Counted from the first letter of the stretch, positions 44,049 through 55,241 are shown. The stretch: 64,000 nt of DNA from Polaromonas sp. (GCF_012927455.1 NZ_JABBPE010000016.1:310001-374000), one strand, 5' to 3'. The notes: a model not told the origin generated them from the letters alone. A program made the numbers and translations.

Positions 44049-44660
44049 ATGAAGCTGTCCACTCAAGAGATTCAAAAGCGGCAAAACGGCTTTACCCTGG
44101 TCGAAGTCATGATTGTGCTGGCCATCATCGGCATTTTGGCGGCGATAGCTTTGCCGGCCTATCAGGACTACACGGTGCGCACGCGTATCGTGGAAGGGCT
44201 GGCTTTGGCTGAGAATGCCAAGGCCGCGATTGCCAAAGAGGGCGTCAGCAGCGCCGCTGAACTGGCGCGGATCAGTGATGCGTGGAACGCTCAGGCGGGC
44301 GGGACCGGCGCCAACAGCCAGTACGTCAGCTCTGTGTGCATGGGCGCCACTACCGCCGCCGCGACTTGCCCGGCGCCGGGCGCTGCCGCTGCCAACGGGG
44401 TGATTGCGATCAGCTACAACGCGGCTGCGCTGCGGGTACCAGACAGCCAGGCGCTGCTGCTGCTGTCGCCCTATGTGCGTGGCGCCGCCGGAGCCGTGCC
44501 GTTGGCGGCTGCGCAAACTGGCCCGAGCGCCGCTGGCACCGGTGCGCTGGATTGGGCATGCACGTCGTCGACGCGCGCGGTCGGTACGGCAATCAGCCCC
44601 GCCGTGCCGCCCGCAGCTGGTAGCGTGCTGGCCAAATATGTGCCGACGCAGTGCCGGTGA
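44049..44660 (+). CDS. Type IV pilin (module 2)
   Basis: [59 protein letters not shown] end. Confidence 0.93.
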   Translation: MKLSTQEIQKRQNGFTLVEVMIVLAIIGILAAIALPAYQDYTVRTRIVEGLALAENAKAAIAKEGVSSAAELARISDAWNAQAGGTGANSQYVSSVCMGATTAAATCPAPGAAAANGVIAISYNAAALRVPDSQALLLLSPYVRGAAGAVPLAAAQTGPSAAGTGALDWACTSSTRAVGTAISPAVPPAAGSVLAKYVPTQCR

Positions 44661-44683
44661 TAGTTGGGGTAAGTCGATAGTGT

Positions 44684-44740
44684 TGCTATTTATTTGATAG
44701 CTGATTGCGCCCGTATTATATGGGCTAGAGGCCGATTTTA
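44684..44740 (-). repeat. Repeat family A copy between pilin 2 and its ligase
   Basis: TGCTATTTATTTGATAGCTGATTGCGCCCGTATTATATGGGCTAGAGGCCGATTTTA. Confidence 0.85.
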
Positions 44741-44818
44741 TGCCTGAAATGTAGTGAGACGGTCCGCTGCGGGCGCAATAGAATGCACTTGGCTTTATGA
44801 CCCCAAGCGCCAGCCCGA

Positions 44819-46552
44819 TTGCAGCCTGTCTTGCTGGAAACGCTGCCTGAGCGCACTCTGCCAGCGGATCGCGACGGTGCCGCCGTTTTAACCAAGCCGC
44901 GCCCGTTTGCGGCAACTTTAACCATCGGGGTCCCTATTCCAATCTCGTCAGCACCGGCCAGTCAGTCCGCGCGTGTCGCTAAGCCAGGCGACGCGACGCT
45001 TGCGCTGTCGGACGCGCTCGACCCGCGTCAGCCTGACACCTGGTGGCTGTCCCTGTTGCTGGTGCTGCCGTGGCTCAGCCCCTACACCGCCGGGCCCACG
45101 CCCAATGAGTGGCCTTGGCTGTTCTCGGCGTTTTGCGCGGTGGGGCTGTGGCTGTTTCAGCACCGGTTCAATGCCCGGCTGATTGCCGGCACCTGGGTGC
45201 TGGCTGCCGCTGTCAGCGCTGTCATTGCCCTGGCGCAGTATTTTGGGCTGGCGCCGGTTCTCAGCCCCTGGGTCAGCCAGACCGCGCCCGGCGAGGCCTT
45301 CGCCAATCTGCGCCAGCGCAACCAGTTCGCCACGCTCACCAGCATCGGGCTGATCGCCCTGATTGCGTTGATCGCCTGGCGCGCACGGACCGCCCCTGCC
45401 AAGCCGGTGCCCTGGTCGGCCAGCCTGCTGGTGGCGCTGCTGGCGCTGGGCAACGCGGCCAGCAGTTCACGCACGGGTCTGCTGCAATGGCTGTTGGTGC
45501 TGGCCCTAACAGCGTGGTGGGCCTGGTGGGCGCGGGCCGACTTCAAGAGTCGGCGCGGCCCGCTGATGCTGGCCGTGCAGGCCCTGCTGGCCTATGGGCT
45601 CGCCGTGGCCGCGCTGCCCTGGCTGCTGAGTCTGGTCACCGGGCTTAGCAGCGACGGGCTGTTTGGCCGGCTGACAGAACAGGCGGGCTGCGGCAGCCGC
45701 CTGGTGTTGTGGTCTAACGTGCTGACGCTGATTGGCCAGAAACCGGGGCTGGGCTGGGGCTGGGGCGAGCTGGACTATGCCCATTTCATCACGCTGTACC
45801 CCGGGCCGCGCTTTTGCGAGATTCTGGACAACGCGCACAACCTGCCGCTGCAGCTGGCGGTGGAACTCGGAGTACCGGCGGCGCTGGCTATTTGCCTGGC
45901 GGCGCTCTGGCTGGTCTGGCGTGCCAAGCCCTGGCGTGAAACGGATACGCTGCGGCAAATGGCCTGGGCTGTGCTGGCCGTCATAGCGATGCACAGCCTG
46001 CTGGAATACCCGCTTTGGTATGGGCCGTTTCAGATTGCTTTTGCGCTGTGTGTCGGCTTGCTGTGGGCCAGCGCCGGGCATTCTACTCAAAAATATCAAG
46101 AAAAACAAATAAATAGCGGCCTATCCCAATGGCTACGGGTGCTGATAGCTATCATTATCATAGCTACCTTGCTGACCATGGCGGTCAGCTACCACCGGGT
46201 GAGCCAGATCTACCTGCCGCCCGAGGCCCGCATGGCGGCCTACCGCGACGATCCTTTGAAGCAGATTCAAGGCAACTGGCTGTACCGCAACCAGGCGCGC
46301 TTTGCAGAACTGAGCACCACCGCGCTGACGCCGGAGAACGCCGCGGCCCAGTATGCGATGGCGCGTGCGCTGCTGCATTACTCGCCGGAACCACGGACCA
46401 TTGAAAAGTTGATTGAAAGCGCCGTGATGCTGGGCCTGGACGATGAGGGCGTGCAGTATTTGGCACGCTTTCGCGCAGCGTTTCCGCAAGAGCATGCGCG
46501 TTGGGCCAGGGCACAGGCGCTGCAAAATTCACCACCGAAGGCTATCCGGTAA
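44819..46552 (+). CDS. PglL/TfpO-like pilin O-oligosaccharyltransferase, module 2 (start uncertain)
   Basis: ANLRQRNQFATLTSIGLIALIAL, ASSSRTGLLQWL, DNAHNLPLQLAVELG, HSLLEYPLWYGPFQIAFA. Confidence 0.85.
   Translation: MQPVLLETLPERTLPADRDGAAVLTKPRPFAATLTIGVPIPISSAPASQSARVAKPGDATLALSDALDPRQPDTWWLSLLLVLPWLSPYTAGPTPNEWPWLFSAFCAVGLWLFQHRFNARLIAGTWVLAAAVSAVIALAQYFGLAPVLSPWVSQTAPGEAFANLRQRNQFATLTSIGLIALIALIAWRARTAPAKPVPWSASLLVALLALGNAASSSRTGLLQWLLVLALTAWWAWWARADFKSRRGPLMLAVQALLAYGLAVAALPWLLSLVTGLSSDGLFGRLTEQAGCGSRLVLWSNVLTLIGQKPGLGWGWGELDYAHFITLYPGPRFCEILDNAHNLPLQLAVELGVPAALAICLAALWLVWRAKPWRETDTLRQMAWAVLAVIAMHSLLEYPLWYGPFQIAFALCVGLLWASAGHSTQKYQEKQINSGLSQWLRVLIAIIIIATLLTMAVSYHRVSQIYLPPEARMAAYRDDPLKQIQGNWLYRNQARFAELSTTALTPENAAAQYAMARALLHYSPEPRTIEKLIESAVMLGLDDEGVQYLARFRAAFPQEHARWARAQALQNSPPKAIR
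46102..46163 (+). repeat. Repeat family A copy inside the module 2 ligase CDS
   Basis: AAATAAATAGCGGCCTATCCCAATGGCTACGGGTGCTGATAGCTATCATTATCATAGC. Confidence 0.65.
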
Positions 46553-46558
46553 AAGCCC

Positions 46559-47086
46559 TCAAGTGCCCGCGACAAAGCTGCCCGACTTCCCGCCATGCTT
46601 TTCCAGCAGCCTCACGTCGGTCATCGTCATGCCGCGGTCCACCGCCTTGCACATGTCGTAAATTGTCAGCAACGCGACGCTGACGGCGGTTAGCGCTTCC
46701 ATCTCGACGCCGGTGGGGCCTACGGTTTCCACCGTGGCGGTGCAGCACACTGCCCCTTTTTTCTCATCATCATTAATTCCTGTAGCGCCCGTGGTTGTTG
46801 CGGGAACAGCTACAAAATCAATAGCAACGCGGGTCAGCGCCAGCGGGTGGCAAAGCGGAATCAGGTCGCTGGTTTTTTTGGCGGCCATGATGCCGGCGAC
46901 GCGCGCGATGCCGAGCACGTCGCCTTTTTTGGCGCTACCTTGCAAAATGATGGCCAGCGTGGCCGGCATCATGACGATGCGGCCCTGCGCAACGGCCACG
47001 CGGTGGGTGGCGGCTTTCGCGGCCACGTCAACCATATGAGCCTGGCCCTGGGCATCGAAGTGGGTGAGAACAGAAGAAGACGTCAT
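46559..47086 (-). CDS. moaC: Cyclic pyranopterin monophosphate synthase MoaC with internal extra segment
   Basis: [58 protein letters not shown]; extra segment [18 protein letters not shown]. Confidence 0.93.
   Translation of the reverse strand: MTSSSVLTHFDAQGQAHMVDVAAKAATHRVAVAQGRIVMMPATLAIILQGSAKKGDVLGIARVAGIMAAKKTSDLIPLCHPLALTRVAIDFVAVPATTTGATGINDDEKKGAVCCTATVETVGPTGVEMEALTAVSVALLTIYDMCKAVDRGMTMTDVRLLEKHGGKSGSFVAGT
46780..46825 (+). repeat. Degenerate repeat family A copy inside moaC
   Basis: CTGTAGCGCCCGTGGTTGTTGCGGGAACAGCTACAAAATCAATAGC. Confidence 0.55.
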
Positions 47087-47158
47087 GCTAGTTCGAAATC
47101 CTTGAAACCTTTGAAAGCTTTGAAACCTTTACAACCATCGTTCATCATATGAGCTTGT

Positions 47159-48850
47159 TTGTTCATCCACCATCGCCAGCAGGCGCAGCCAGCTGGTCTC
47201 GCGAGGTCATTGCCTTTGTCCCGACCGACCCGTTTTAAAAACCGCCTGGCCTTGGGCGCACTGCTGATGCTGACGGCGGCCAACGTCGTGCTGGCGCAAC
47301 CGGCAGGCGCTGCGCCCGCCGGCGCCTCCGGCTCGCTTCCTTCACTTGGCGACAACTCCGAGCTGTCGGCGGCGGCAGAGCGGCGCATCGGCGACCGCAT
47401 TGCCACGGCCATTTACCGGGATCCGGACTACCTCGATGACCCGGTGCTGAACGACTACCTGCAAAGTGTCTGGCAGCCGCTGCTGGCGGCGGCGCGTGCG
47501 CGCGGCGAGCTGGGGGCGGAAATCGATGAACGCTTTGCCTGGCAGATTTTTTTGGTACGGGACCGCAGCGTCAATGCCTTCGCGCTGCCGGGCGGCTATT
47601 TTGGCGTGCACCTGGGGCTGATTGCCACGGTGGGCAGCGTCGACGAGCTGGCGGCGGTGCTGGGCCATGAGCTCAGCCATGTCACGCAACGCCATATTTC
47701 GCGCCTGATGACGCAGCAAAACCGGCAGGCGCCGTGGATGATTGCCGCGATGATTCTGGGCGTGCTGGCCGCTGGCAAGAACCCAAGCGCGGGCAGTGCC
47801 GCCATCGTCGGCGGGCAGGCGGTGGCGGCGCAAAGCCAGCTTAATTTTTCCCGAGACATGGAGCGCGAGGCTGATCGCGTCGGTTTTGGCGTGATGCTTG
47901 ACGCCGGCTTTGCCGGCCGCGGTGTTACCAGCATGTTCGAAAAGCTGCAGCAGGCCGGCCGGCTCAATGACAACGGGGCCTTTCCCTACCTGCGCTCGCA
48001 CCCGCTGACCACCGAGCGCATCGCCGAGGCGCAGGCGCGCCAGCAACTGGCGCCGACCGCGGGCAGCAAGCCGGGCAAAGAGACCGTGGCCGAGGCCGGC
48101 AAGGCGCGTGTGCTGCACACCATGATGGCGGCGCGCGCGCGCATTTTGGCGGCGCCCGGCGTCGATGCGCTGCACGCCATGGTGGCCGAAGCGCGCCAGC
48201 GTGTCAGCGCGTTGCCCGCGCTATCGGCGCTATCGGCGCAATCGGCAGTGGAATCGCCGGCAACAGCGGCCAACAGCCGCGACGCCGGCGCGCTCTATGC
48301 CGGCGTGCTGGCGGCCGCCCAGCTGCGTGATTTTGCCGGTGCGCGCAGTCTGCTGGCGCGGCTCAAACCGCTCAGCGCGCCCATCGAGCGCGCCGCCAGT
48401 GCGGTAGAGCTGCTGGGCATCGAGCTGGATCTGCTGGCCGGGGTGGAGCCACCTTCGGCTGCCAGCTTTGATATGGCCCGGGCCGGCGCGCGCGACCAGG
48501 TGCTGACGCAGGCGCGCTCGCTGCTGGCAGCGCAGCGTGCGGCCGATGTCTCGGGCCGGCTGCAGACTTGGGTGGCGGGCCATCCCAAAGATGCGATGGC
48601 CTGGCAGCTGCTGGCAGTGGCCTACGGCAGCCAGAACCAGCCGGTGCGGGCGATTCGGGCTGATGCCGAGAGCCGGGCGGCGCAGCTCGATTACAGCGGG
48701 GCGCTTGACCGCTTCAAGGCGGCGCAGGGGCTGATGCGCAGCAGCCCGGGCAGCGCCGATTACGTGGAAGGCTCGATCATTGACACGCGCACGCGGCAGA
48801 TTGAATCACTTGTCAAAGAGCAGGCGCTCCAGGACAAAATCGATCGCTAG
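47159..48850 (+). CDS. M48 family metalloprotease with TPR-like C-terminus (BepA-like)
   Basis: LAAVLGHELSHVTQRHISR (HExxH), EREADRVGFGVMLDAGF. Confidence 0.9.
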   Translation: MFIHHRQQAQPAGLARSLPLSRPTRFKNRLALGALLMLTAANVVLAQPAGAAPAGASGSLPSLGDNSELSAAAERRIGDRIATAIYRDPDYLDDPVLNDYLQSVWQPLLAAARARGELGAEIDERFAWQIFLVRDRSVNAFALPGGYFGVHLGLIATVGSVDELAAVLGHELSHVTQRHISRLMTQQNRQAPWMIAAMILGVLAAGKNPSAGSAAIVGGQAVAAQSQLNFSRDMEREADRVGFGVMLDAGFAGRGVTSMFEKLQQAGRLNDNGAFPYLRSHPLTTERIAEAQARQQLAPTAGSKPGKETVAEAGKARVLHTMMAARARILAAPGVDALHAMVAEARQRVSALPALSALSAQSAVESPATAANSRDAGALYAGVLAAAQLRDFAGARSLLARLKPLSAPIERAASAVELLGIELDLLAGVEPPSAASFDMARAGARDQVLTQARSLLAAQRAADVSGRLQTWVAGHPKDAMAWQLLAVAYGSQNQPVRAIRADAESRAAQLDYSGALDRFKAAQGLMRSSPGSADYVEGSIIDTRTRQIESLVKEQALQDKIDR

Positions 48851-49159
48851 CTGCAGCGCCGAGTAGATCAGCGAGCCGATCAGCGCCGCGCCAAAGCCCC
48901 TGACGTTGAGGCCGCTGACCAGGCTGGCCGCTGCCCAGAACACCAGCGCGTTGACGATGAACAGGAACAGGCCCAGCGTCACCACGGTGACGGGCAGCGT
49001 CAGCAGCACGAGGATGGGACGCAGCACCAGGTTAAGCGCCCCCAGCACCGCCGCCGCGATCAGCGCCGCCGTGAAGCTGGTCACCACCACGCCCGAATAA
49101 AGATAGGCCACTGCCAGCAGGGCAGCTGCGCTTAACAGCCATTTGAGGATGAGTTTCAT
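48806..49159 (-). CDS. Phage holin family IV-like small membrane protein
   Basis: MKLILKWLLSAAALLAVAYLYSGV...LGALNLVLRPILVLLTLPVTVVTLGLFLFIVNALVFW. Confidence 0.82.
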   Translation of the reverse strand: MKLILKWLLSAAALLAVAYLYSGVVVTSFTAALIAAAVLGALNLVLRPILVLLTLPVTVVTLGLFLFIVNALVFWAAASLVSGLNVRGFGAALIGSLIYSALQLAIDFVLERLLFDK

Positions 49160-49238
49160 GGCTAAAGAATACCATCGCGCCACCTGCCCGCCGGCTTGCA
49201 TCCCTCCAGCGAAAAGTGTGGGGCCGAAAGCACACCAC

Positions 49239-49309
49239 CGGGCCGCCCCAAAACGGGCTGGTCCCTCGGCGGGCAGCGCATTACGCGCAGCGAAAAGCGT
49301 GGGACCCTG
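49239..49309 (-). repeat. Diverged repeat family B copy next to the universal stress protein stop codon
   Basis: CGGGCCGCCCCAAAACGGGCTGGTCCCTCGGCGGGCAGCGCATTACGCGCAGCGAAAAGCGTGGGACC. Confidence 0.6.
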
Positions 49310-49313
49310 CTTT

Positions 49314-49763
49314 TTAGTCTGTCGCCACCAGCAGCCCCGCGCTGGCCAGCGCTGCGGCGTAGCCCAACACGCCATGGTGCTGCTGCGCCTGCGTCGGCGT
49401 CACCGGCTGCAGGTCCTGGCCAAACTTGGGGCGGCGTGCATCCAGCACCCGCGCCACTCCGTAGGTCTTGGCCAGCGATTCGGTCTGATCGCACAAGTGG
49501 CTTTGCGCCAGCTGCGTCACCACGCTGTCACCGTCCTGCTGCAGCAGCAGCGTCAGCTGCGAAAAGACCTTGTCGGCCCATTTGCCGCGCCAACTTTGCC
49601 GCGCACTGTGGGTAACCCACTTGCTGACATGGTGCGTCACGCGTGGCGCGCAACCCACAACAATCCAGCGCGTCGGGCTGCGCGCATCGCCCAGGGTCAG
49701 CATGGGCTGCAGCAACTGTTTGGCGTAGGCCGAGTCGTCAACGTACACAATGATGTTGTCCAT
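49314..49763 (-). CDS. Universal stress protein family
   Basis: MDNIIVYVDDSAYAKQLLQPML; WIVVGCAPRVTHHVSKWV. Confidence 0.78.
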   Translation of the reverse strand: MDNIIVYVDDSAYAKQLLQPMLTLGDARSPTRWIVVGCAPRVTHHVSKWVTHSARQSWRGKWADKVFSQLTLLLQQDGDSVVTQLAQSHLCDQTESLAKTYGVARVLDARRPKFGQDLQPVTPTQAQQHHGVLGYAAALASAGLLVATD

Positions 49764-49828
49764 AAGGTTCTCCTGGCGTTATAAAAAGTTTTAGAAGTTT
49801 GGCGGGGCAAAGCAGGGTGGCTGCGTCA

Positions 49829-50566
49829 TCAGTTTTCGATGATCTGCGCATGATTTTTACGAGCGCTGGAGCTGGCCCGTCGGCTGGCCCACCAGCCCGC
49901 GCCCAGCACGCCGGCCACCGCCAGCGTGTAGGTTGCCCATTCGGCCGCCGCCTGCAGGCTGTCCCAATTGGGCAAGGCACCGGGGCCGCCGTAAAGCGGG
50001 TCGAGCAGACGCTCGCCGACAATCATTTTGGCGGCGGTAAAAGCCAGCACGGCAGCGCCCAGCTTGATGATGATGGGGAAACGCTCGACCAGTTTGAGCA
50101 CAAGCGTGCTGCCAAACACCACGATGGGAACGCTCACCAGCAGTCCGATGATGACCAGGTCGAACGCGCCATGCGCGGCGCCCGCCACGCCCAGGACGTT
50201 GTCAATGCCCATCAGCGCGTCGGCCACAACGATGGTTTTCATGGCGCCCCAGAAGGTGCTGACCATCGGGCTGTCGTGCGACTTGTCGTCGGTGTCGGCC
50301 AGCAGCCGGTAGGCAATCCACAATAGACCCAGGCCGCCAACCAGCATCAAACCAGGAATCTTAAGCAGCCAGACCACACCCACCGTCATGATGGAGCGCA
50401 CCACGATGGCGCCGGCGGCGCCCCAGGCAATGGCTCTCTTTTGCAGATGCGGCGGCAGGTTGCGAGCCGCCAGCGCAATCACAATGGCGTTGTCACCGGC
50501 CAATACCAGATCAATGAGGATGATCGCCAGCAGGGCGGACCACCAGGGGGCTGTAAATAGTTCCAA
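49829..50566 (-). CDS. TerC/YjbE family membrane protein
   Basis: IILIDLVLAGDNAIVIALAARNLP; VADALMGIDNVLGVAGAA. Confidence 0.9.
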   Translation of the reverse strand: MELFTAPWWSALLAIILIDLVLAGDNAIVIALAARNLPPHLQKRAIAWGAAGAIVVRSIMTVGVVWLLKIPGLMLVGGLGLLWIAYRLLADTDDKSHDSPMVSTFWGAMKTIVVADALMGIDNVLGVAGAAHGAFDLVIIGLLVSVPIVVFGSTLVLKLVERFPIIIKLGAAVLAFTAAKMIVGERLLDPLYGGPGALPNWDSLQAAAEWATYTLAVAGVLGAGWWASRRASSSARKNHAQIIEN

Positions 50567-50704
50567 TTTTCACACTCCGTATCAAGTTTCGACCTGGAAA
50601 TCCGGCGCGCGGATTTCCCCAATTGATGAAGCCGGACAGATTGGAAGGAAGCTGCTGATAGGAAAATGCCAGCCAACGCCTCGATCAAACCTGTTCAGGT
50701 TTCA

Positions 50705-50850
50705 ATCGAAGGTCTGGCTCGATATGCAGTGTCGCTACATACCCAGCAAGCCGGAAGCGTGAGCTTCGTATTGACGACTTGCCGAAGCGATTTTGCTGTG
50801 GTGTCTATTATAAAAAAATCAGCAAAACGAGGGAGTTACTCCCCTTCGTA
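50705..50850 (-). ncRNA. Probable yybP-ykoY (Mn2+) riboswitch upstream of TerC gene
   Basis: Minus strand: AAGGGGAGTAACTCCC...CGTCAATACGAAGC...GGGTATGTAGCGACACTGC...GAGCCAGACCTTCG; conserved motifs and TerC context. Confidence 0.78.
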
Positions 50851-50981
50851 ATAGGCATTTAACGCCAGAACAGAAATTTTTGCAAATGCCCTACGGCGCG
50901 GCCCGGTCGGGTTGGGGGATGACAGCGCGCCGCGCAACGACTATCGTTAGGGCTCGCCGCCACCGGCGCAGGAGGCAATCC

Positions 50982-52763
50982 ATGACCAGGCAATTGATCA
51001 TTTGTTGCGACGGCACCAACAACACCCTGACCGGCCGCGCCAACGATAGCAACGTCACCAAGCTGTGCGACCTGCTGGCACCGGACGAGTTGGGCCAGCA
51101 GCTGTACTACGACCCGGGCGTAGGCAACCCGGGCGAGTTGCCGGCCGCCTCGCTGACAGACAGGATCAGCCGCCGCTACGAGCGGCTGCACGGGCTGGCC
51201 TTTGGCAAGGGCGTGTACCAGAACATTGCCGAGGCCTATCTGTTCCTGATGCGTTATTACCAGCCGGGCGACCAGATTTTTCTGTGGGGCTTTTCGCGCG
51301 GTGCGTTCACCGCGCGCTCCATAGGCGGGCTGGTCACGCAGTTCGGCCTGCTGCGCCCCGAAATGGAAGGCCTGGTGACAACGCTGCTGCACGTCTATTT
51401 TTCGGACCGCCAGCGCGGCGGCGCCAAGTACACGGCCATTCGCGACCAGATCAGCCGGCTCTTTGCCTCCGGCGAGACCCGCGCCACGCCGGTCTGGTTC
51501 GTCGGCGTCTGGGACACCGTGTCGTCGGTCGGCGCGCCGCTGCTCAGCCGCAGCATCACCGCCTCGCCGACGATTGTCGGCAAGCGCTTCACGCATGTGC
51601 GCCAGGCGCTGGCGCTGGACGAATACCGCCGCGCCTTCGAGCCGCGCCCCTACTACATAGACCCGCAGCACGACTACGCCGCCAGCGGGCAAAGCATAGA
51701 CCAGCAATGGTTCTCGGGCGCGCACTGCGACGTCGGCGGCGGCTACGCGGCGCGGCAGGCGCTGCTGTCCAACGAGGCGCTGCTGTGGCTGCTGCAAGAG
51801 GCCATGCACTGCCAGCTGCGGCTGCGCGCCGATCTGCTGGACGGCCAGGGCGGACTGGACCGCGCCGCCGTGCTGGCGGCGCTGGCTGGCGCCAAGCGGG
51901 GCACGGCCAGCACGTTGGAACCGCGGCCGCGCGTGCACAGCGCCACCTACAACACGCCTTGGTGGGCACTGGCCGGACTGCGGCAGCGCGACCCGCAGGT
52001 CGTGCTCGATGCGGGCAAAGCGCTGGCCGTGGTGCCGCTGGAGCACCCGTCGGTGGCGACCCTTGGCCTGCGCTTTCCAGCCGACACGGTGTGGGCCCGG
52101 CCGCGCCCGCCCACCGGCTTGCTGGTGGCAGCGCTGCTGGTCATCGCGCTGTGGTTGCTGGCCGGCGGCCTGCTGCACGGCACTATCGCGCCCGAGCGCA
52201 TGACGCTGGGGCAGTGCCTGCTGGCGCTCGGCCAGGATTTGGGGGAGGTGGCGGCGGCCAAACTGGCGCTGGCGGGCTGGCAACTGGCCTGGGCCTTCAG
52301 CCTGCTTTATCCGCTGGCCACGCTGTCGCAACCAGTTGGCAGCGTGGCGCGCGCCGTGCTGGTTAACCTGGGCCTGAGCGTCGCTTATGGCTACCTGCTG
52401 GCGCGCGCGGTGACCTGGGCCTTTGCCCGCATCGCCGGCGTACGCCGCGCGGCGCAGCCGCCAACGCGCTGGCTCAACCTGCTGGGCCTGAGCGCCATGC
52501 TGGCGGTGCTGGGCGATGCGGCCAGCAGCCTGCTGACGCTGGCGCTGCTGTGGCTGTTTCCCTGGCCGTTGCTGGCCAGCGCCGAGCCGCTGCTCGGCCT
52601 GGCCATAAGTGTGGCCGCGCTGGCAAGCTGGCTCGGGTTGATCGGCTGTGCGGTGCTGTTCGGCTGGGGCGTGCGCAAGCAGCTGGCGCTGGCCGCGCGT
52701 ACCCGATCTGGCACTGGAACCGGCTCAGGCTCCGGCCCCGGTGATGCACCGTCTGCCCGATAA
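50982..52763 (+). CDS. DUF2235 alpha/beta-hydrolase-fold protein with C-terminal transmembrane region
   Basis: LIICCDGTNNT, FLWGFSRGAFTARSIGGL (GxSxG), WFSGAHCDVGGGY; hydrophobic C-terminal half. Confidence 0.88.
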   Translation: MTRQLIICCDGTNNTLTGRANDSNVTKLCDLLAPDELGQQLYYDPGVGNPGELPAASLTDRISRRYERLHGLAFGKGVYQNIAEAYLFLMRYYQPGDQIFLWGFSRGAFTARSIGGLVTQFGLLRPEMEGLVTTLLHVYFSDRQRGGAKYTAIRDQISRLFASGETRATPVWFVGVWDTVSSVGAPLLSRSITASPTIVGKRFTHVRQALALDEYRRAFEPRPYYIDPQHDYAASGQSIDQQWFSGAHCDVGGGYAARQALLSNEALLWLLQEAMHCQLRLRADLLDGQGGLDRAAVLAALAGAKRGTASTLEPRPRVHSATYNTPWWALAGLRQRDPQVVLDAGKALAVVPLEHPSVATLGLRFPADTVWARPRPPTGLLVAALLVIALWLLAGGLLHGTIAPERMTLGQCLLALGQDLGEVAAAKLALAGWQLAWAFSLLYPLATLSQPVGSVARAVLVNLGLSVAYGYLLARAVTWAFARIAGVRRAAQPPTRWLNLLGLSAMLAVLGDAASSLLTLALLWLFPWPLLASAEPLLGLAISVAALASWLGLIGCAVLFGWGVRKQLALAARTRSGTGTGSGSGPGDAPSAR

Positions 52764-52828
52764 TTGCAGGCCCATGTGCTGACCCCAAAACTGCATCCTT
52801 CAACCTGTTTTTGTCTGCTCCTTTTTCC

Positions 52829-53239
52829 ATGTCCGGCATCCACATCATCGACATTGAAGCCGCCATCAACTACTGGCGCGGCAAGAAGCCCTCGCCAGAC
52901 GGCGTGACGCTGGCGCCCGAGTTGCGCGCGCTGGCCGAGGTCTACGCCCTGCTGGTTTTTCAGCATGCGGATGAGGTCGACGAGACGCGCTTTCCGGCTG
53001 AGGCACTGGCTGCCTGGCAGGCCTGGTACGACAGCACGGCCGACACGCCGTGCATCGCCATCTGCTCGACCAGCCAGGGAGACGCACTGTGCAAGGGCTG
53101 TGGCCGCAGTTTTGCCGAAGTGCAGCACTGGCTTGAAATGAGCCCGGCCGAAAAACGCGCGACCTGGCGGCGCATCACGCTGGAAGCGACGGCGTGGCGC
53201 TTTGGCCGCTACGCCGAACGCGCGCTGGAACGCAACTAG
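52829..53239 (+). CDS. DUF3717-DUF1289 protein
   Basis: IHIIDIEAAINYWRGKKPS and DTPCIAICSTSQGDALCKGCGRSFAEVQHW. Confidence 0.82.
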   Translation: MSGIHIIDIEAAINYWRGKKPSPDGVTLAPELRALAEVYALLVFQHADEVDETRFPAEALAAWQAWYDSTADTPCIAICSTSQGDALCKGCGRSFAEVQHWLEMSPAEKRATWRRITLEATAWRFGRYAERALERN

Positions 53240-53284
53240 CGGGCTCTCGCCGGCCCGCCCGGTCCCACCCTAAAAATGGTCTTA

Positions 53285-53336
53285 CAGGCCTCCAGCCTAA
53301 TAAAATTGGGCGCAAACAGCTATCAATTTAATAGTA
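53285..53336 (+). repeat. Repeat family A copy
   Basis: CAGGCCTCCAGCCTAATAAAATTGGGCGCAAACAGCTATCAATTTAATAGTA. Confidence 0.65.
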
Positions 53337-53377
53337 CTTCGGTAGTGCTTTGGCACCAATCTGGCTACACTGAAAGC

Positions 53378-55131
<1,754 letters not shown>

Positions 55132-55241
55132 TCAAAAAAGGGGCCGCCAGCGCCTTGCTTTTGGCCGCTTTCGCCGAAATTGGAGCTTACTCGCTAGAAT
55201 GAACTTCGTCCGGCTCACTTTCCCTCTTTACCGCATCCATC

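Noticed and set aside
48806-49159. Phage holin-like protein as evidence of a prophage
   Set aside because: This family is common as a chromosomal housekeeping membrane protein; no phage genes are nearby
50666-50851. Small plus-strand ORF (61 aa)
   Set aside because: Lies over the probable yybP-ykoY riboswitch on the other strand
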